From positions 3,968,001-4,032,000 of the forward strand of contig JAHRBC010000005.1 in assembly GCA_022702545.1 (NCBI GenBank): 64,000 nucleotides of DNA, given 5' to 3'. The notes under the pieces were generated by a model that was not told where the DNA came from, made no database searches, and saw only the letters and a program-made list of their open reading frames with translations. Of the stretch, positions 22,362 to 33,560 are shown piece after piece. Both the position numbers and the translations under genes were made by a program. Positions within the stretch are counted from its first letter, which is position 1. Each line of letters opens with the position of its first letter. This DNA comes from Phycomyces nitens (lineage: Eukaryota > Mucoromycota > Mucoromycetes > Mucorales > Phycomycetaceae).

Positions 22362-24245
22362 ATGATTGACTGCGCCAACCTTCCCTATGAAATCCTTTAT
22401 TGCATTGGATCCTTGCTTTGTTATAATGACTCGCTTGAATGTTCCAAAGTTTGTGAACAATGGTACCAGCCATTCATGGACAGTCTGTGGCGAACGGTGA
22501 AAATTCACTCTGTCGAATCTAACGAAATATTCGACAATAATCCAGAAAGCAAGTATCTAATCAATGGTCATCTTGTCCGGGAGATAATAAACTATGAAGG
22601 CTGCAAAATTGACAGCAGCCAACTCTTGCATCTTCAAAAGCTGTTTCCCAATGTTCAAAGACTATCTTTATTTACAAAAGACCAGGATACAGTCGTAGAT
22701 TGGAGTGCGTGGCAAAAGTTGATATTCTTCAAGATTGTATTCAATGGGAGCCATAAAGACATTAGAACGAAAATATTTTCAGAAACATTTTCGCAGCTGT
22801 CTTGTCTGAGAGAGGTTTCTTTAAGTGTTGAAGACTGGCAGAAAATATCCGTTGGAGATCTCGAGGCTATACACAACTTGCAACACCTACATACCTTGAA
22901 ACTCTGTCTGAAGCAAGTTGACTTGACTTTACAGGATCTTGCGAATATAGCCAAGGCAGTCCCTGCAAAGCATTTGTCCAAGGCTGAATTGATCCTGGAT
23001 ATCTCAGATTTGCGATGGATTTACTACTTTATTATAAAATACCAGAATGTCCGTGAGCTGAATGTGCTCAACGCAAGCTTCGAATACGTTTCGGTAGAGA
23101 GTCATCTGGAAGAAGCAAAGGCAAGAATATCTATGCTTCCTCAAGTATTTTCAAGATTGGAAAAACTCAAGATCAAACCTTGTTATGACAGTGACATGTC
23201 TCTCGATTTCTGGAAATGCTTCTCTGATGAGGCATTTTCTATCAAGGAAATAACGTATTTGTTCTCAACTGTAAGAGATGGGATGAAACGAATTGAAGAT
23301 ATCACCAGAGAGATTGTACGTGTGTGTTCCAAAACCATCGAATCAATCACTTTCATCCTCAGAAGTCCCAGCAATATTCCTAAAAATGAATATATAACCA
23401 GAGCATTCTCTTACTGCCCTCGACTGGTCTACCTACATTTTTACCGATGTGGAGCTACGATTGAGCCCGATACTATGCTGGAATACCTCCCTTCTTTAAA
23501 GGAACTCGGTCTCTATACTGGAAAGATTTATATGAGCTCAAGAGCAACAAAAGTGGCAAGCTCTCATGGACTACGAGTAATCAACCTGAATGCTGTCTCG
23601 ACTGATCCTGATTCATTGAAATACATTACTACTCGGTGTGAATCTCTTAGCCATATGCGCTTGGAAGGGGTGAATATCTTTGGAGATATCTCCCCGTCAA
23701 CAGGATGTTGCTTGATCGATATGTCCAATGCTCGACTCACAGAACTCAAAATCGATTCTCTCTTCTTCAAGTCATCCTGTCAAGAATGGAAATGGAATTT
23801 ATTTACCGAACTTCACTTTATGAAAATAGCTCGGTTGACAGCATTGCATGTTCGCAATATCAAGGGTATTGAAAATACTGAAATATCTGTGAATATTAGC
23901 AATGATACCATATCAACTTGGCATGATGTGTTGGGTCGTGATTCTTACCCAAGGAATGGGGATACACTTATCACGGGACAAACCAAAGTCAACACAATTG
24001 AAGAATACTTTCAAGACTTTCAAGTTAACAGGGTGCGCGATAGAATCCAACATACTGTGATTTCTGAAACAAATCAAAAACCTGATAATTGGACGATGAA
24101 TCTTTGGCGTGGCTATGCATTGTTCGTGTTTGGACATACAAAGAAGTATGATATTGATAGTGTGATTAAAGCAAGACACGGAGAAAGGTTCAAGTGGGAT
24201 AAAGACAAGAATATTGTAAAAATTGCTATTGATATTGTTAGTTGA
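22362..24245 (+). CDS. F-box/leucine-rich-repeat protein, copy 1 (627 aa from conserved start)
   Basis: One intact exon. I place the start at ATG 22362 (MIDCANLPYEIL), the Met conserved in the paralogues; an in-frame ATG at 22344 exists only here. Residues about 5-50 are an F-box (LPYEILYCIGSLLCYNDS ... VCEQWYQPFMDSLWRTV), which should bind Skp1 and place the protein in an SCF ubiquitin ligase. The rest is a chain of irregular leucine-rich repeats (LQHLHTLKLCLKQVDLT, HGLRVINLNAVSTDPDSL, CESLSHMRLEGVNIFGD) presumed to bind the substrate. A conserved C-terminal block has WTMNLWRGYALFVFG. Two paralogues lie at 26854 and 51794. A tract of about 535 bases (23331-23866) is nearly identical to copy 3. 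Confidence 0.85.
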   Translation: MIDCANLPYEILYCIGSLLCYNDSLECSKVCEQWYQPFMDSLWRTVKIHSVESNEIFDNNPESKYLINGHLVREIINYEGCKIDSSQLLHLQKLFPNVQRLSLFTKDQDTVVDWSAWQKLIFFKIVFNGSHKDIRTKIFSETFSQLSCLREVSLSVEDWQKISVGDLEAIHNLQHLHTLKLCLKQVDLTLQDLANIAKAVPAKHLSKAELILDISDLRWIYYFIIKYQNVRELNVLNASFEYVSVESHLEEAKARISMLPQVFSRLEKLKIKPCYDSDMSLDFWKCFSDEAFSIKEITYLFSTVRDGMKRIEDITREIVRVCSKTIESITFILRSPSNIPKNEYITRAFSYCPRLVYLHFYRCGATIEPDTMLEYLPSLKELGLYTGKIYMSSRATKVASSHGLRVINLNAVSTDPDSLKYITTRCESLSHMRLEGVNIFGDISPSTGCCLIDMSNARLTELKIDSLFFKSSCQEWKWNLFTELHFMKIARLTALHVRNIKGIENTEISVNISNDTISTWHDVLGRDSYPRNGDTLITGQTKVNTIEEYFQDFQVNRVRDRIQHTVISETNQKPDNWTMNLWRGYALFVFGHTKKYDIDSVIKARHGERFKWDKDKNIVKIAIDIVS

Positions 24246-24376
24246 GCCTATTTTTCTTTTATAATTCTCAATAAATATGAATATTGAAGCACAATCTATT
24301 TGAGTTTTTGATATTTTATTATTAAAACATGCATCAAGTCTCTTTATAACCAACGCAAACAGTTTAAACAAACCCT

Positions 24377-24645
24377 TTATATTTTAACATGTACAAGAAT
24401 GAAGAATATGCATACTTTACTTTTAAAATAATGATAATGAAATCCCTTGACAATACACACCTTTTTTTTCAAATAACTTGAGCTCAATCTTTCAAAGATT
24501 AAAGCTAAAAACAGGGGCTGAAACCCCCAATTGGGGCATTTATAAAATGTCACCTTTAAAACGAGCAGGTAAATCGATGGACCTCTTTGAACGGACCTGG
24601 TACAGCTACCAATAGGACATGTCCCTTTCATCTAAACCGCCCAAT
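24377..24645 (+). repeat. Dispersed repeat R1, copy a, with a short conserved reading frame
   Basis: This stretch resembles 38200-38460 on the same strand, most clearly from the AAACAG...CTGAAACCCCC block through GACCTGGT. Both copies encode a short frame beginning M-S/A-PLK-x-AGKS and continuing F-x-RTW-x-x-Y. Here it starts at 24549, meets a stop at about 24615 and then stays open to about 24864. Two copies with protein-level conservation suggest a mobile element or a gene family fragment. I do not recognise the family. Confidence 0.5.
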
Positions 24646-26520
24646 CTGCCAATTCCGACAGCTTCACCCAGAAAAATTATCTCCACTCTATCAACCTCCC
24701 CAATAACACTTTTGGCCAATACTACTTTTATCATTGGACAATCTAGTTACAGTCAGGTGGTACTATCCACAAGAAACATGCAAAATGTTATCCGCGCACC
24801 AATACTTATAGGCAGTGTGAACTCCAATTCAACTACTCAAGCGTATCGTCGAGGTACCTCTTAAATTTTGGTGTTTTATTATATTCCTATTGAATCCAAC
24901 GATCTTTACGCATCTTTTGGTCGTCTGAGAAAGTCTTGTTCTCAGGATATTACTGGTCTCCAATTCAAAAACAAATGAGTACCTGGGTTTGCGTCTTAGT
25001 TCAAACCCTGCTTAACTCGAGCCCTTCCATGCTGTCCTGCCAGCTGAGCTTAAACTCCACTGCAATATATTCTCTACAAGAGGATGTTCAGTGCGCGGTA
25101 AGAGTATTGCTGCCAACTCTCTTCTTTTGGGCTCCATCCGGCAAATCCTCTATATGACCCCTACCCATCTCTCTCTCTTTTTTAATATATATATATACGC
25201 AAGCATATTCGTTCTTTTCTTCACCCTCATTTTGGCACATCTGGTTGGCCTCTTATCTCTCTACCACGCAAGTCTAGCGGTTCGAGTCTTTTGGATCTTA
25301 ATTACCAACAACATACTCTCCGACTGCAATGCATTATTCAAATTATGCATTCTCAATCATTCTCTCGATCTTCTTTCTTTATTACCTGTATTTTTTTTTA
25401 CTTCTTTACTTTCTCTCTACTTTTGCTAGTATAACTCTGCTGTTTCCTTGTATTACTGTGAGTTGTCCCAGTTCCCTACTTCCAAATTACCATGCCTGCT
25501 CCCGTTTGCTCCCCAATGTTCTTTCAACTACACTCAGTGTAGCGACTTTGGTGTTTCTCGAGTTTCCCTTGGCTTTTGTTTGAACTTTTATCCCATCATC
25601 TATTTCTTCAGAAATGAATATAAAGACACTTCTTCTCTTGGATACCTTTCAAATAGTTTACGAGGAATGCTTCTGCCCAAGACTTCACAGCAATCACCCG
25701 AGAGCAAGAAGCTGCATTAGCCATTTCTTTAGCAATATTTATACTGTTTGAATGACCTATTGTTCTTCGTTTCTTCTGTGTCTCTAGCTTCCATCCAAAC
25801 CTCAGCCCCTCCACCTCGTGTCTCCCCTCTTCTATCCGTGGCCCTCTTTGTCAAATGACTTATGAGTAAAACATCCACAGGATCCCTGTACCGACACCTT
25901 CGTCTGTCCTCGCATACACCTCTTTTATCTCCTACTCTTTGGCGTCGATTTTGGTCTCTGTTTATCCCATACCATTGTCGCACTGTGTGGTGAAAGGTAT
26001 TATGGAAGTGGGATTGCACCTGACTGGCTATGCATGAAATTATGTCCAGTATCGTACCAGACCCTGTATGATTGGTGTGATCCAGTGCAACTGAAGTCCA
26101 AGACCACTTACTCTTCTTTTGTTTCAGAAAACAGCAGGTGTGGAACGTAGTCTTTTCTAGTTTCTGTCAGAGCTCGACCCTGAATGATGTTCAGCAGTTG
26201 CTGACGACTTGCCAAATATCTTATGTCTCTCCAATTTGGTCTAAAGAAATCTTGTAGACATTCATAACAGCCAAGACAATTTGGAATGTCCATTAGAGGC
26301 TTTTCTTTGACAATCAGTCTATTCTTCCTGGTATAGTGGCTATGAAGGTCTCGAGTGTTATAGAGAAGCAACAAGCTGCACTAGCTCAAGGATATTTTTC
26401 TTGCTTCCATTTCACTTTTATTCCCTACTTTTTTCTTTATCCCTTTCGTCAAAGTTTATTTTAATGGCAAGCCAGAAGCTGCACGCTTTGCGTTATGACT
26501 GATCAATAAAATAATATAAA
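24646..26520. other. 1.9-kb decayed DNA between F-box copies 1 and 2
   Basis: No intact gene seen. The frame that follows repeat R1 continues to 24864 (LLANTTFIIGQSSYSQVV and after). A minus-strand frame at 26108-26374 (LGCYECLQDFFRPNWRDI) has a protein-like composition but no family I can name. The base composition is less AT-rich than the deserts elsewhere, so these are probably remains of coding mobile elements. Confidence 0.45.
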
Positions 26521-26853
26521 AAATTCTTGTCTGTGCCATCCATAATTATTTACATGTATTAATCATGATGGGTTTTGATATTATATATGAATAAACTCTA
26601 TCACTAACCCAAATAATTAACACTCTAATTGTATCAAACAGCCAAGCCAATCTATAAACCCATTATAAACTCGCTTTTGATATGTACAACCGTGGGGTCA
26701 CAGTAAAGCTCTTGCAGAATGAGCGGAGAGTGTATCCCTTTTAAAACAGCTGTTGTTATTGCTGTTAATAGATAAATTTCCTTATTTGTATATTCAAAGT
26801 AGCATCACACTATTTAAGAGAAACCGTAATGGCAAACGCATCATGAACTCATC

Positions 26854-28725
26854 ATGATTGACTGCGCCAACCTTCCCTATGAAATCCTTTATTGCATTGC
26901 ATCCTCGCTTTCTTATTATGACTCGCTTGAATGTTCCAAAGTTTGTGAACAATGGTACCAGCCATTCATGGACAGTCTGTGGCGAACGGTGCACATTAAT
27001 TCTGAAGGATCTAATGAAATATTCGACAAGAGTCCAGACAGCAATTATCTAATCAATGGTCACCTTGTCCGAGAAATAATAACCTACAAAGGAAGCCAAA
27101 TCGATATCAGCCAACTATTGTACCTTCAAAAGCTGTTTCCCAATGTTCAAAGACTATCTTTATTTACAGAAGACCAGGATACAATCGTAGATTGGAGTGC
27201 GTGGAGAAAGTTGATATTCTTAAAGATTGTTTTCACTGGGAATTATATAAACGTTAGAGCTACAAAATTCTCTGAAATGTTTTCGCAGCTGCCTTGCCTG
27301 AGAGATGTTTCTTTAAGCTTTGAAGAATGGCAGGTATTATCCGTTGAAGATATCGAGGCTATACACAACTTGCAACACTTACACACCTTGAAATTCGATC
27401 TGGCGAAACACACGTTGGATTCACAAGATCTTACCGACATATCCAAGGCAGTCCCTCCAAAACATTTGTCCAAAGTTGAATTGATGTCGTATGTCTCAGA
27501 TTTGCGATGGATGTTCTACTTTGCTATAAAATACCAGAATATTCGTGAACTGACTATACACAACGGAAACAAGGAATACTGCTTGGAACGCTGCCATCTG
27601 GAGGAAGCAAAGTCAAGAATAGCTATGCTTCCTCTAGTATTTTCGAGATTGGAAAAACTTGACATCAAATCCTATTATAGAAATGACATATTTTCTCTCG
27701 CGTTCTGGAAATGCTTCCCTGATTATTCATTTCCTATCAAGGAAATAACGTATACGTCTCCAACTGTAATAGATGGGATGAACCGAATTGAGAATATTAC
27801 CAGAGAGCTTGTACGTGTCTGTTCCAAAACTATCGAATCAATCACTTTTCTCCTCGAAGTTTTCGAAAACCATCCTGAAAATGAATATATCACCAGAGCA
27901 TTTTCTTACTGTCCTCAACTAGTATGTCTAGATTTGGACAGCTGTGGGGTTATAATTGAGTCCGATACGATACTGGACTACTTCCCATCTTTAAAGGAGC
28001 TTAGTCTTTGTACTGGAAAGATTTATATGAGCTCAGGAACAACAAAAGTGACAAGCCCTCATGGACTACGAGTACTCAACCTGCATGCTGTCTCGACCGA
28101 TCCTGATTCATTGAAATATATTACTACTCGGTGTGAATCTCTTAGCCATGTGCGTTTGGAAAGGGTGAATATTTTTGGAGATATCTCGCCATCGACAGGA
28201 TGTTGTTTGATTGACATGTCCAATGCCAGACTGACAGAACTCAAAATCAATTCTCTCTTCTTCAAGCCATCCTGTCCGGAATGGAAATGGGATACACGTA
28301 CCAGTGTTCACTTTATGAAAATATCTCGGTTGAATACATTGCATAATCCCAATACCGATGGTATTGAAAATACCGAAATATCTGGGAATATTAGCAATGA
28401 TGCCATATCAACTTGGTACAATATATTGGATTATGATTCTTATCCAAGAAAGGTGGATACACTTATAACGGAACAAACCAAAGTCAACACAATTGAAGAA
28501 TACTTTCAAGACTTTCAAGTTAACATGGTGCGCGATAGAATCCAAGATACTGCGACTTCTGAACCAGATCAAAAACCTGATAATTGGACGATGAATCTTT
28601 GGCGAGGCTATGTATTGTTCGTGTGTGGATATACAAAGAAGTATGATATCAATGGTGGGTATAAACCAGAACCCGGAGAAAGGTTCAAGTGGGATAAAGA
28701 CAAGAATATTGTAAATACCATATAG
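26854..28725 (+). CDS. F-box/leucine-rich-repeat protein, copy 2 (623 aa)
   Basis: Intact single exon starting at MIDCANLPYEIL. The F-box (LPYEILYCIASSLSYYDS ... VCEQWYQPFMDSLWRTV) and LRR array are collinear with copy 1. The sequence differs throughout, most clearly in the middle (SITFLLEVFENHPENEYI versus SITFILRSPSNIPKNEYI) and at the tail (DINGGYKPEPGERFKWDKD). The upstream 325 bases match copies 1 and 3, but no Helitron helicase relic lies in front of it. As with copy 1, the predicted role is substrate recognition in an SCF ubiquitin ligase. The whole frame is open, so it may be functional. Confidence 0.85.
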   Translation: MIDCANLPYEILYCIASSLSYYDSLECSKVCEQWYQPFMDSLWRTVHINSEGSNEIFDKSPDSNYLINGHLVREIITYKGSQIDISQLLYLQKLFPNVQRLSLFTEDQDTIVDWSAWRKLIFLKIVFTGNYINVRATKFSEMFSQLPCLRDVSLSFEEWQVLSVEDIEAIHNLQHLHTLKFDLAKHTLDSQDLTDISKAVPPKHLSKVELMSYVSDLRWMFYFAIKYQNIRELTIHNGNKEYCLERCHLEEAKSRIAMLPLVFSRLEKLDIKSYYRNDIFSLAFWKCFPDYSFPIKEITYTSPTVIDGMNRIENITRELVRVCSKTIESITFLLEVFENHPENEYITRAFSYCPQLVCLDLDSCGVIIESDTILDYFPSLKELSLCTGKIYMSSGTTKVTSPHGLRVLNLHAVSTDPDSLKYITTRCESLSHVRLERVNIFGDISPSTGCCLIDMSNARLTELKINSLFFKPSCPEWKWDTRTSVHFMKISRLNTLHNPNTDGIENTEISGNISNDAISTWYNILDYDSYPRKVDTLITEQTKVNTIEEYFQDFQVNMVRDRIQDTATSEPDQKPDNWTMNLWRGYVLFVCGYTKKYDINGGYKPEPGERFKWDKDKNIVNTI

Positions 28726-29594
28726 GTATACACTGCAAAAACTATTGGATCTAGTAATGAAGATGTACATGAATAAATGAAGTTTAATCATTGATTTATT
28801 ACAATTTCAATCTATATTTCTCTAACATGCAAATATGAATCGTACTAGGTGAAATGAATTCTGTTCTAACAAAGAAAGATGTCTTTAATTTTGCTTTAAG
28901 AAGCTGTGATACTCCCACTTTTCTACTATAAAAGAGGTCTAGTTTATTATATACTTCTTGTTAAGTGAACCAATCATTTATCGTATTTGGTGCCATATAA
29001 AGCTATCTATTCCACCTTCTGATGTACTTGGATAGACCCTTTTTGCTCTTTGGCGTCACCACCGAGCTTTTACCTTTAACGACGCGCCGTTTGTCCCTTC
29101 TTCTGTTGTGGGTACTGCTCGCAAGACCTTAGCCCGCCTTTACTGAGAATTGGACCTCGATCCTCTCTTTTAACTTAGTGTCTAAATATTACTCTACACT
29201 ACAAAACACAAAACGCCTAAAAACACTGTAAAGGTTAGAAATCCTTCCAAACAAGAAAGTCATATAAAGCTAATCACTTTTTGTTTGTTTGTAGAGGGTA
29301 ACAAGTCCCTGGTTTTTATTGAGTGTTAGTGAAAGGAACTCATTTTTTTTTGATTTTTGAGTGTTGGAAATTAGAAAAAGGACACTAAAAGGTGTCTATG
29401 TAAGATCTTGTTCCAAAGCAAAAGAGCTAGCAAGATTGTTTAGGGAGTTAAAGCTAATCACAATACAGTTCCGCAGTTGGTTAATGGCACAAACTTGATT
29501 CCCGCCAAATAAAAATGTGCTATCATCCATGTCTTCTCATTTTCTGCTATAAGAATATAGTACCAAAACTTACTAAAATAAAGAGAAAAAGTCT

Positions 29595-29643
<49 letters not shown>

Positions 29644-29699
29644 TACTAGGATTCTGTGTGTAATCCCTTGTTCTTTTGAAGTGCGTGTAGTTGATTTGG
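28726..29699. other. AT-rich intergenic DNA with AAT microsatellite
   Basis: A short GC-richer island (about 29035-29150) has a frame with NDAPFVPSSVVGTARKTLA, which looks like an old coding fragment of unknown family. A long (AAT)n microsatellite occupies about 29597-29643. Otherwise no coding signal seen. Confidence 0.5.
29597..29643. repeat. (AAT)n microsatellite
   Basis: About fifteen perfect AAT units; it directly precedes the Tc1 relic on the right. Confidence 0.95.
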
Positions 29700-30710
29700 C
29701 ACGGGCTTTTAATGAGCTAGACACACTTGAAACCTTTAAGACTATTCTGCAGAGGTCTTCTGGTTATCACCATTCCTTCTAAATGTATCCAAATAATCGC
29801 AATTAGACCGAGATCAGAGCTGTACATTGGCCATTTCATCACCTCCAAATATGTATTCTTTTGGTACTCTTTCATTATTTTGCTTTGATGACATGGAAAA
29901 TTATCCTGTTGAAAGGTAAAAATGTTTTCTAGCTCATACTCCAAATTGTGCCCGAAAGTAATGAGAGTATTTTTGATGCGTGCTGAAGTTTTGTGTATGG
30001 TGTATTTTCCAGCAAGTATTCTTATCCAACGATATGTAGCAACTATGGCAAATGATATCACTCTTCAGAAAATAATAAAAGAGTAAAATTTATAAGACTT
30101 GTTTGACAAGAGAGAAACAGGATAGAAATATTCATTTTTTACTTGACAGTAACTTGTTGACTATTCATATGAAAATGTGGATAATGAATTTACTAGTGAT
30201 ATTTGAGTAAAGGTGGATACGGTGTCATGTTATTTCGGATGAGGGGTGGTGTGAATTTGAGAATAAAATAAAAGGTGATTTGAGAGATACTGAATTGTGA
30301 TTTCACAGGAAGAGAAGGTGCCTTCGGGAAGGTTATTGGGAAAATAGAAAAGTAGCAACTTCTGGTGGACAAAGGACAACAAGACAATAATATGCTTGAA
30401 ATTTTGAAGTATATTTTTATACAGCACCATTCATGATTACCACTGATAATTTCTATTGGATCGACAAAACTGAACTGGACGCATCCCCAAAGCGTTACGT
30501 ATCCTCTACCATCTTAGATCCTGGGACGTACAAAGTCTATATTGTACTTTTCTGGCTGAAGCCACCAGCTCCGTACATTCTTACACATTGGGAATATCAT
30601 TGATGCCGATTCATTGCTCCAAATGCCCCAATCCCAGCGTTGATTCATTTCTTTGGCATACTGGACAAAGACAGGGCATTTTCTACATTGATGCTTACTT
30701 AGTCATTGCT
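29700..30710 (-). pseudogene. Tc1/mariner-type transposase relic 1
   Basis: Read on the minus strand, the order from 30690 downward is as follows. First come QYAKEMNQRWDWGIWSNES and LWGCVQFSFVDPI, corresponding to the first catalytic Asp region (WSDES) and WGC motif. Then NGAVYKNILQNF in two frames near 30430, then a stretch I cannot align. At 29960-29780 are FTFQQDNFPCHQSKIMKEY and VMKWPMYSSDLGLIAI, the second Asp motif (QQDNAPCH) and the SPDLNPIE motif with substitutions. Frameshifts and stops make it inactive. Confidence 0.7.
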
Positions 30711-31274
30711 TGTATACAGCTATGTTACATTTCATGTTAAGAGTCTTTATAGCAGCACGCATTATGTCCTTGCAATCGTATCTTCTCAAATTTACGCCCG
30801 TTTTGTTACTCAACCTATCAAAACTGGCCCCTCGATTTTTTATCTCTCTGCGTAAACGACGCAATCTCGTTCACCTAATATCCTGGAGGGTTCCTTGTGC
30901 CTATGTGACACTGTCGTTCCTGTCTTTCTGTATCTTTGCTTTCTACTGCATACAATACGGCATCCCACATTATATCGCTCACAGATGACGGGCACTTTTA
31001 CTCATTCCTAAAGAGCACCAACAATCCTTCCTCTAACTTCAACTAGTATCTCTTTTTGCTTGGCAATATTGTCAGATTTTCTTACGGAAGACATGGATAG
31101 AATTGTATTAAAAATAAATATTATAAAAAAATGGGGATTTTAACGCTGTGCCATCCCAGAATCGACTCCAGCGCACAAAAATAATTTATATTAGGATAGA
31201 GTAAAGATTTTTCATAAGCATATTGCAGAGTTAATATATACAAAATGAGAGTTTATTCTCGAGGCAGAATATTA
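30711..31274. other. Intergenic DNA, nothing recognised
   Basis: A plus-strand frame at 30710-30988 is hydrophobic with no family resemblance and is probably chance. No RNA gene or repeat seen. Confidence 0.4.
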
Positions 31275-31517
31275 TCAAGTATGTCGATTATAGGCAGATT
31301 GGATTTGTCCTCCTCTGTCACCGTTTACAGTGATTGTTACTGTTGAGTTATTTATCGAAACCGTATCAGAAAATCGGATCGATCGTTGCTTTGGTTTTTT
31401 GGTGGACTCCACTGCTTGTGCCTTGATATTTGTACCAATTTCCAGAGAGTCGACCATTGCGCAATATCCAATGCTGGAAGAAGAGAGTTCGTCCACAAGA
31501 ATTGATCGGAGAGACAT
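31275..31517 (-). CDS. Possible small protein of 80 aa, unrecognised
   Basis: A minus-strand frame from ATG 31517 (MSLRSILVDELSSSSIGY) to a stop at 31275. The composition is soluble and Ser/Thr-rich with an alternating hydrophobic stretch (STVTITVNG), and codon use is more gene-like than in the surrounding AT-rich DNA. No family recognised, and no paralogue in the window. It may be a last exon, a small gene or a relic. Confidence 0.3.
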   Translation of the reverse strand: MSLRSILVDELSSSSIGYCAMVDSLEIGTNIKAQAVESTKKPKQRSIRFSDTVSINNSTVTITVNGDRGGQIQSAYNRHT

Positions 31518-31540
31518 TTTTGATAGAGATTGATATTATT

Positions 31541-32388
31541 AAAGCAGCTTTTGAGAAGGTAAGCGCGAAAGAGATTAATACATTATATTTTACGATGGCA
31601 ACATTTTTATATAGTCTTGACCCCATGTCTCTACGAGACATGTCTCGGATATATCTATTGTCAATATATTCATGCATATATGCGCCTGGGTGTCAGCTAA
31701 AATGTCGTATAATTAATCAAATTATGATAGTGTATCTTTGTAGTTTATCCATTTAATCTCTACACCCATATAAATGATGCCATATTCTAACTTGACCCAA
31801 ATTAAATAATATCCATTATACTTACCATGGGATTTAATTTCTTTCTTAAATGCGCGCAAAAAGCTTATAGTCACTAGGAAAAATTTGTTCAAATTGAAAT
31901 ATTGTAGAAAATTAGATATTTACAAGTACAATTTATACCAGAGAAATAAATCAGTATATTACTGTGGAAGATATAAAAAATATTAACTCTGAAAATAAGG
32001 ATAGATTTTTCTGTATTAAGCTACAGTACATAGCTAACCTACTAACGTAATACATGACCATTGTTTTGATCACAATCCATTATATACTTTGGAACTTATA
32101 CTACAAATAGACTACAAATAAAATATCCAATTTAAATAATATCTACTAGTTTAACACGAATAGATAACTTTAATTTAAGCTAAAATAATTGATTCATTAC
32201 ATATATGAAGTAAGAGTATATAAGTACTATGGATAATATAATAATTATATATAATCAACTTATATATAATTGACCGTTTCTTGAGTAGTTTTACATCTTT
32301 CCATATAAACATATATATCCTTTCTCTGACATTTCCACATTTTTCTATATCCACAGTTGCTGGATATTTTTTAGGAACTGTTCTATAC
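31541..32388. other. AT-rich gene desert
   Basis: No coding signal except a short minus-strand frame near 32175-32390 (VPKKYPATVDIEKCGNV) of unknown origin that stops at the edge of the neighbouring transposon relic. Confidence 0.45.
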
Positions 32389-33560
32389 AAGGGTAAGAAC
32401 AGAGAAAATAGATAGAGAGTTAGAAGATTGATTCATTTAATAAAGGTATTGTTTCCTTGATTTTTCCATTACCCGGCTTTAAGAGTATTTGTATGGATAT
32501 TTTTAACTAATATTGATATGGATATTTATCATCATTGGTTTTATTTTATATCTTTACAAGGGAGTGAAAGTACAAATACTATTAGTTCAAAAGAATAACA
32601 GTTGGATATGATCTTGGTGGGTCAAATTAGTCTTACTAACTGTATGCGTCTTATAGCCTTAACATAATACATTCTTTTCTAAATATTTCTACTGGAAGGC
32701 CCCATACTCTCGGGTTTCTGTTCTTAAGCGCAATAATAAATATAGACTCATCACTCAAGATATTATTCCTTTGTTAGCTGTTATTTTTTAAGTGAAGAGC
32801 AAAGTTCAATTGCTTCTTTTTATCCTTATTCAATATACGTAGTTTAAATATAGTGCGACAATATGAAAGCACAATCCTACAAATGGCATATTATATGGTA
32901 GATTTGAGAATGTAAAAATATATTTAACCTATTGTCATGGTTCTTAGCTCTCTAAATATAGCTCTAAGATTCTTTGTCATTTAATTCTCGAGATGCATAA
33001 ATGGCACTTATTAAAAAATAAACATTTTTTTTTTCACTTTTTAGCTATTACAGTGCCTATATATCTCTAAATTTGTATAGTTCTTTAGATATTTGGTTTG
33101 GATATACCAGTTTTGATGGAATAGAAGAATGTAAAATGTCATGAAGAGAGTCTCAAGCTATCAAAAAATTGGTATTTTTAAAGTTGGTTCCGTTTGATGA
33201 AGAATGTCTTGCTTATTTGGTGAGACATTGTGGGATTCGAAGGAGAACAATTATATAGAAATATAATAATACGAATATAGGGTTGCTGTAAGAAACATCA
33301 TATTAGTAAAACTGGTTGACAAATCCTAACCGGATCTGGCAGTTGTATATATAAACCAATAATATTATTCCCTTGCCTTCCTTGTAAAGACACTCCATAG
33401 AACCAATAATTGTAATTATCTTAGTAGATATTAGCTAGAAAAATTCATATGAATATCTCAAGAACTTGACCATAGAAGGGTCAAGTGAACAACATCTTTA
33501 TTAAAAGAATCTAATTTCAAACTCTCTGTATGCTCTGTATGTTCTCTCTGTTCTTACCTT
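32389..33560 (-). mobile_element. Tc1/mariner-type element relic 2 with inverted ends (about 1.17 kb)
   Basis: The two ends are imperfect inverted copies of about 75-85 bases: 32389-32470, starting AAGGGTAAGAACAGAG, and the reverse complement of 33478-33560, starting AAGGTAAGAACAGAG. Both include GATTC(A/T)TTTAATAAAG. Inside, the minus strand at about 32860-32690 reads LSDESIFIIALKNRNPRVWG followed by LPVEIFRKEC, matching the WSDES and RVWR region of Tc1 transposases. The total length is typical of a Tc1/mariner element. The coding part is heavily decayed and AT-rich. Confidence 0.6.

Noticed and set aside
25250..25300. tRNA-like GGTTCGAGTC (B-box-like) sequence
   Set aside because: No acceptor, D or anticodon stems can be formed around it; at best a chance or relic B box.
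31275..31517. The 80-residue frame as a confident gene
   Set aside because: Kept only as a low-confidence feature; no family, no paralogue and uncertain exon context.
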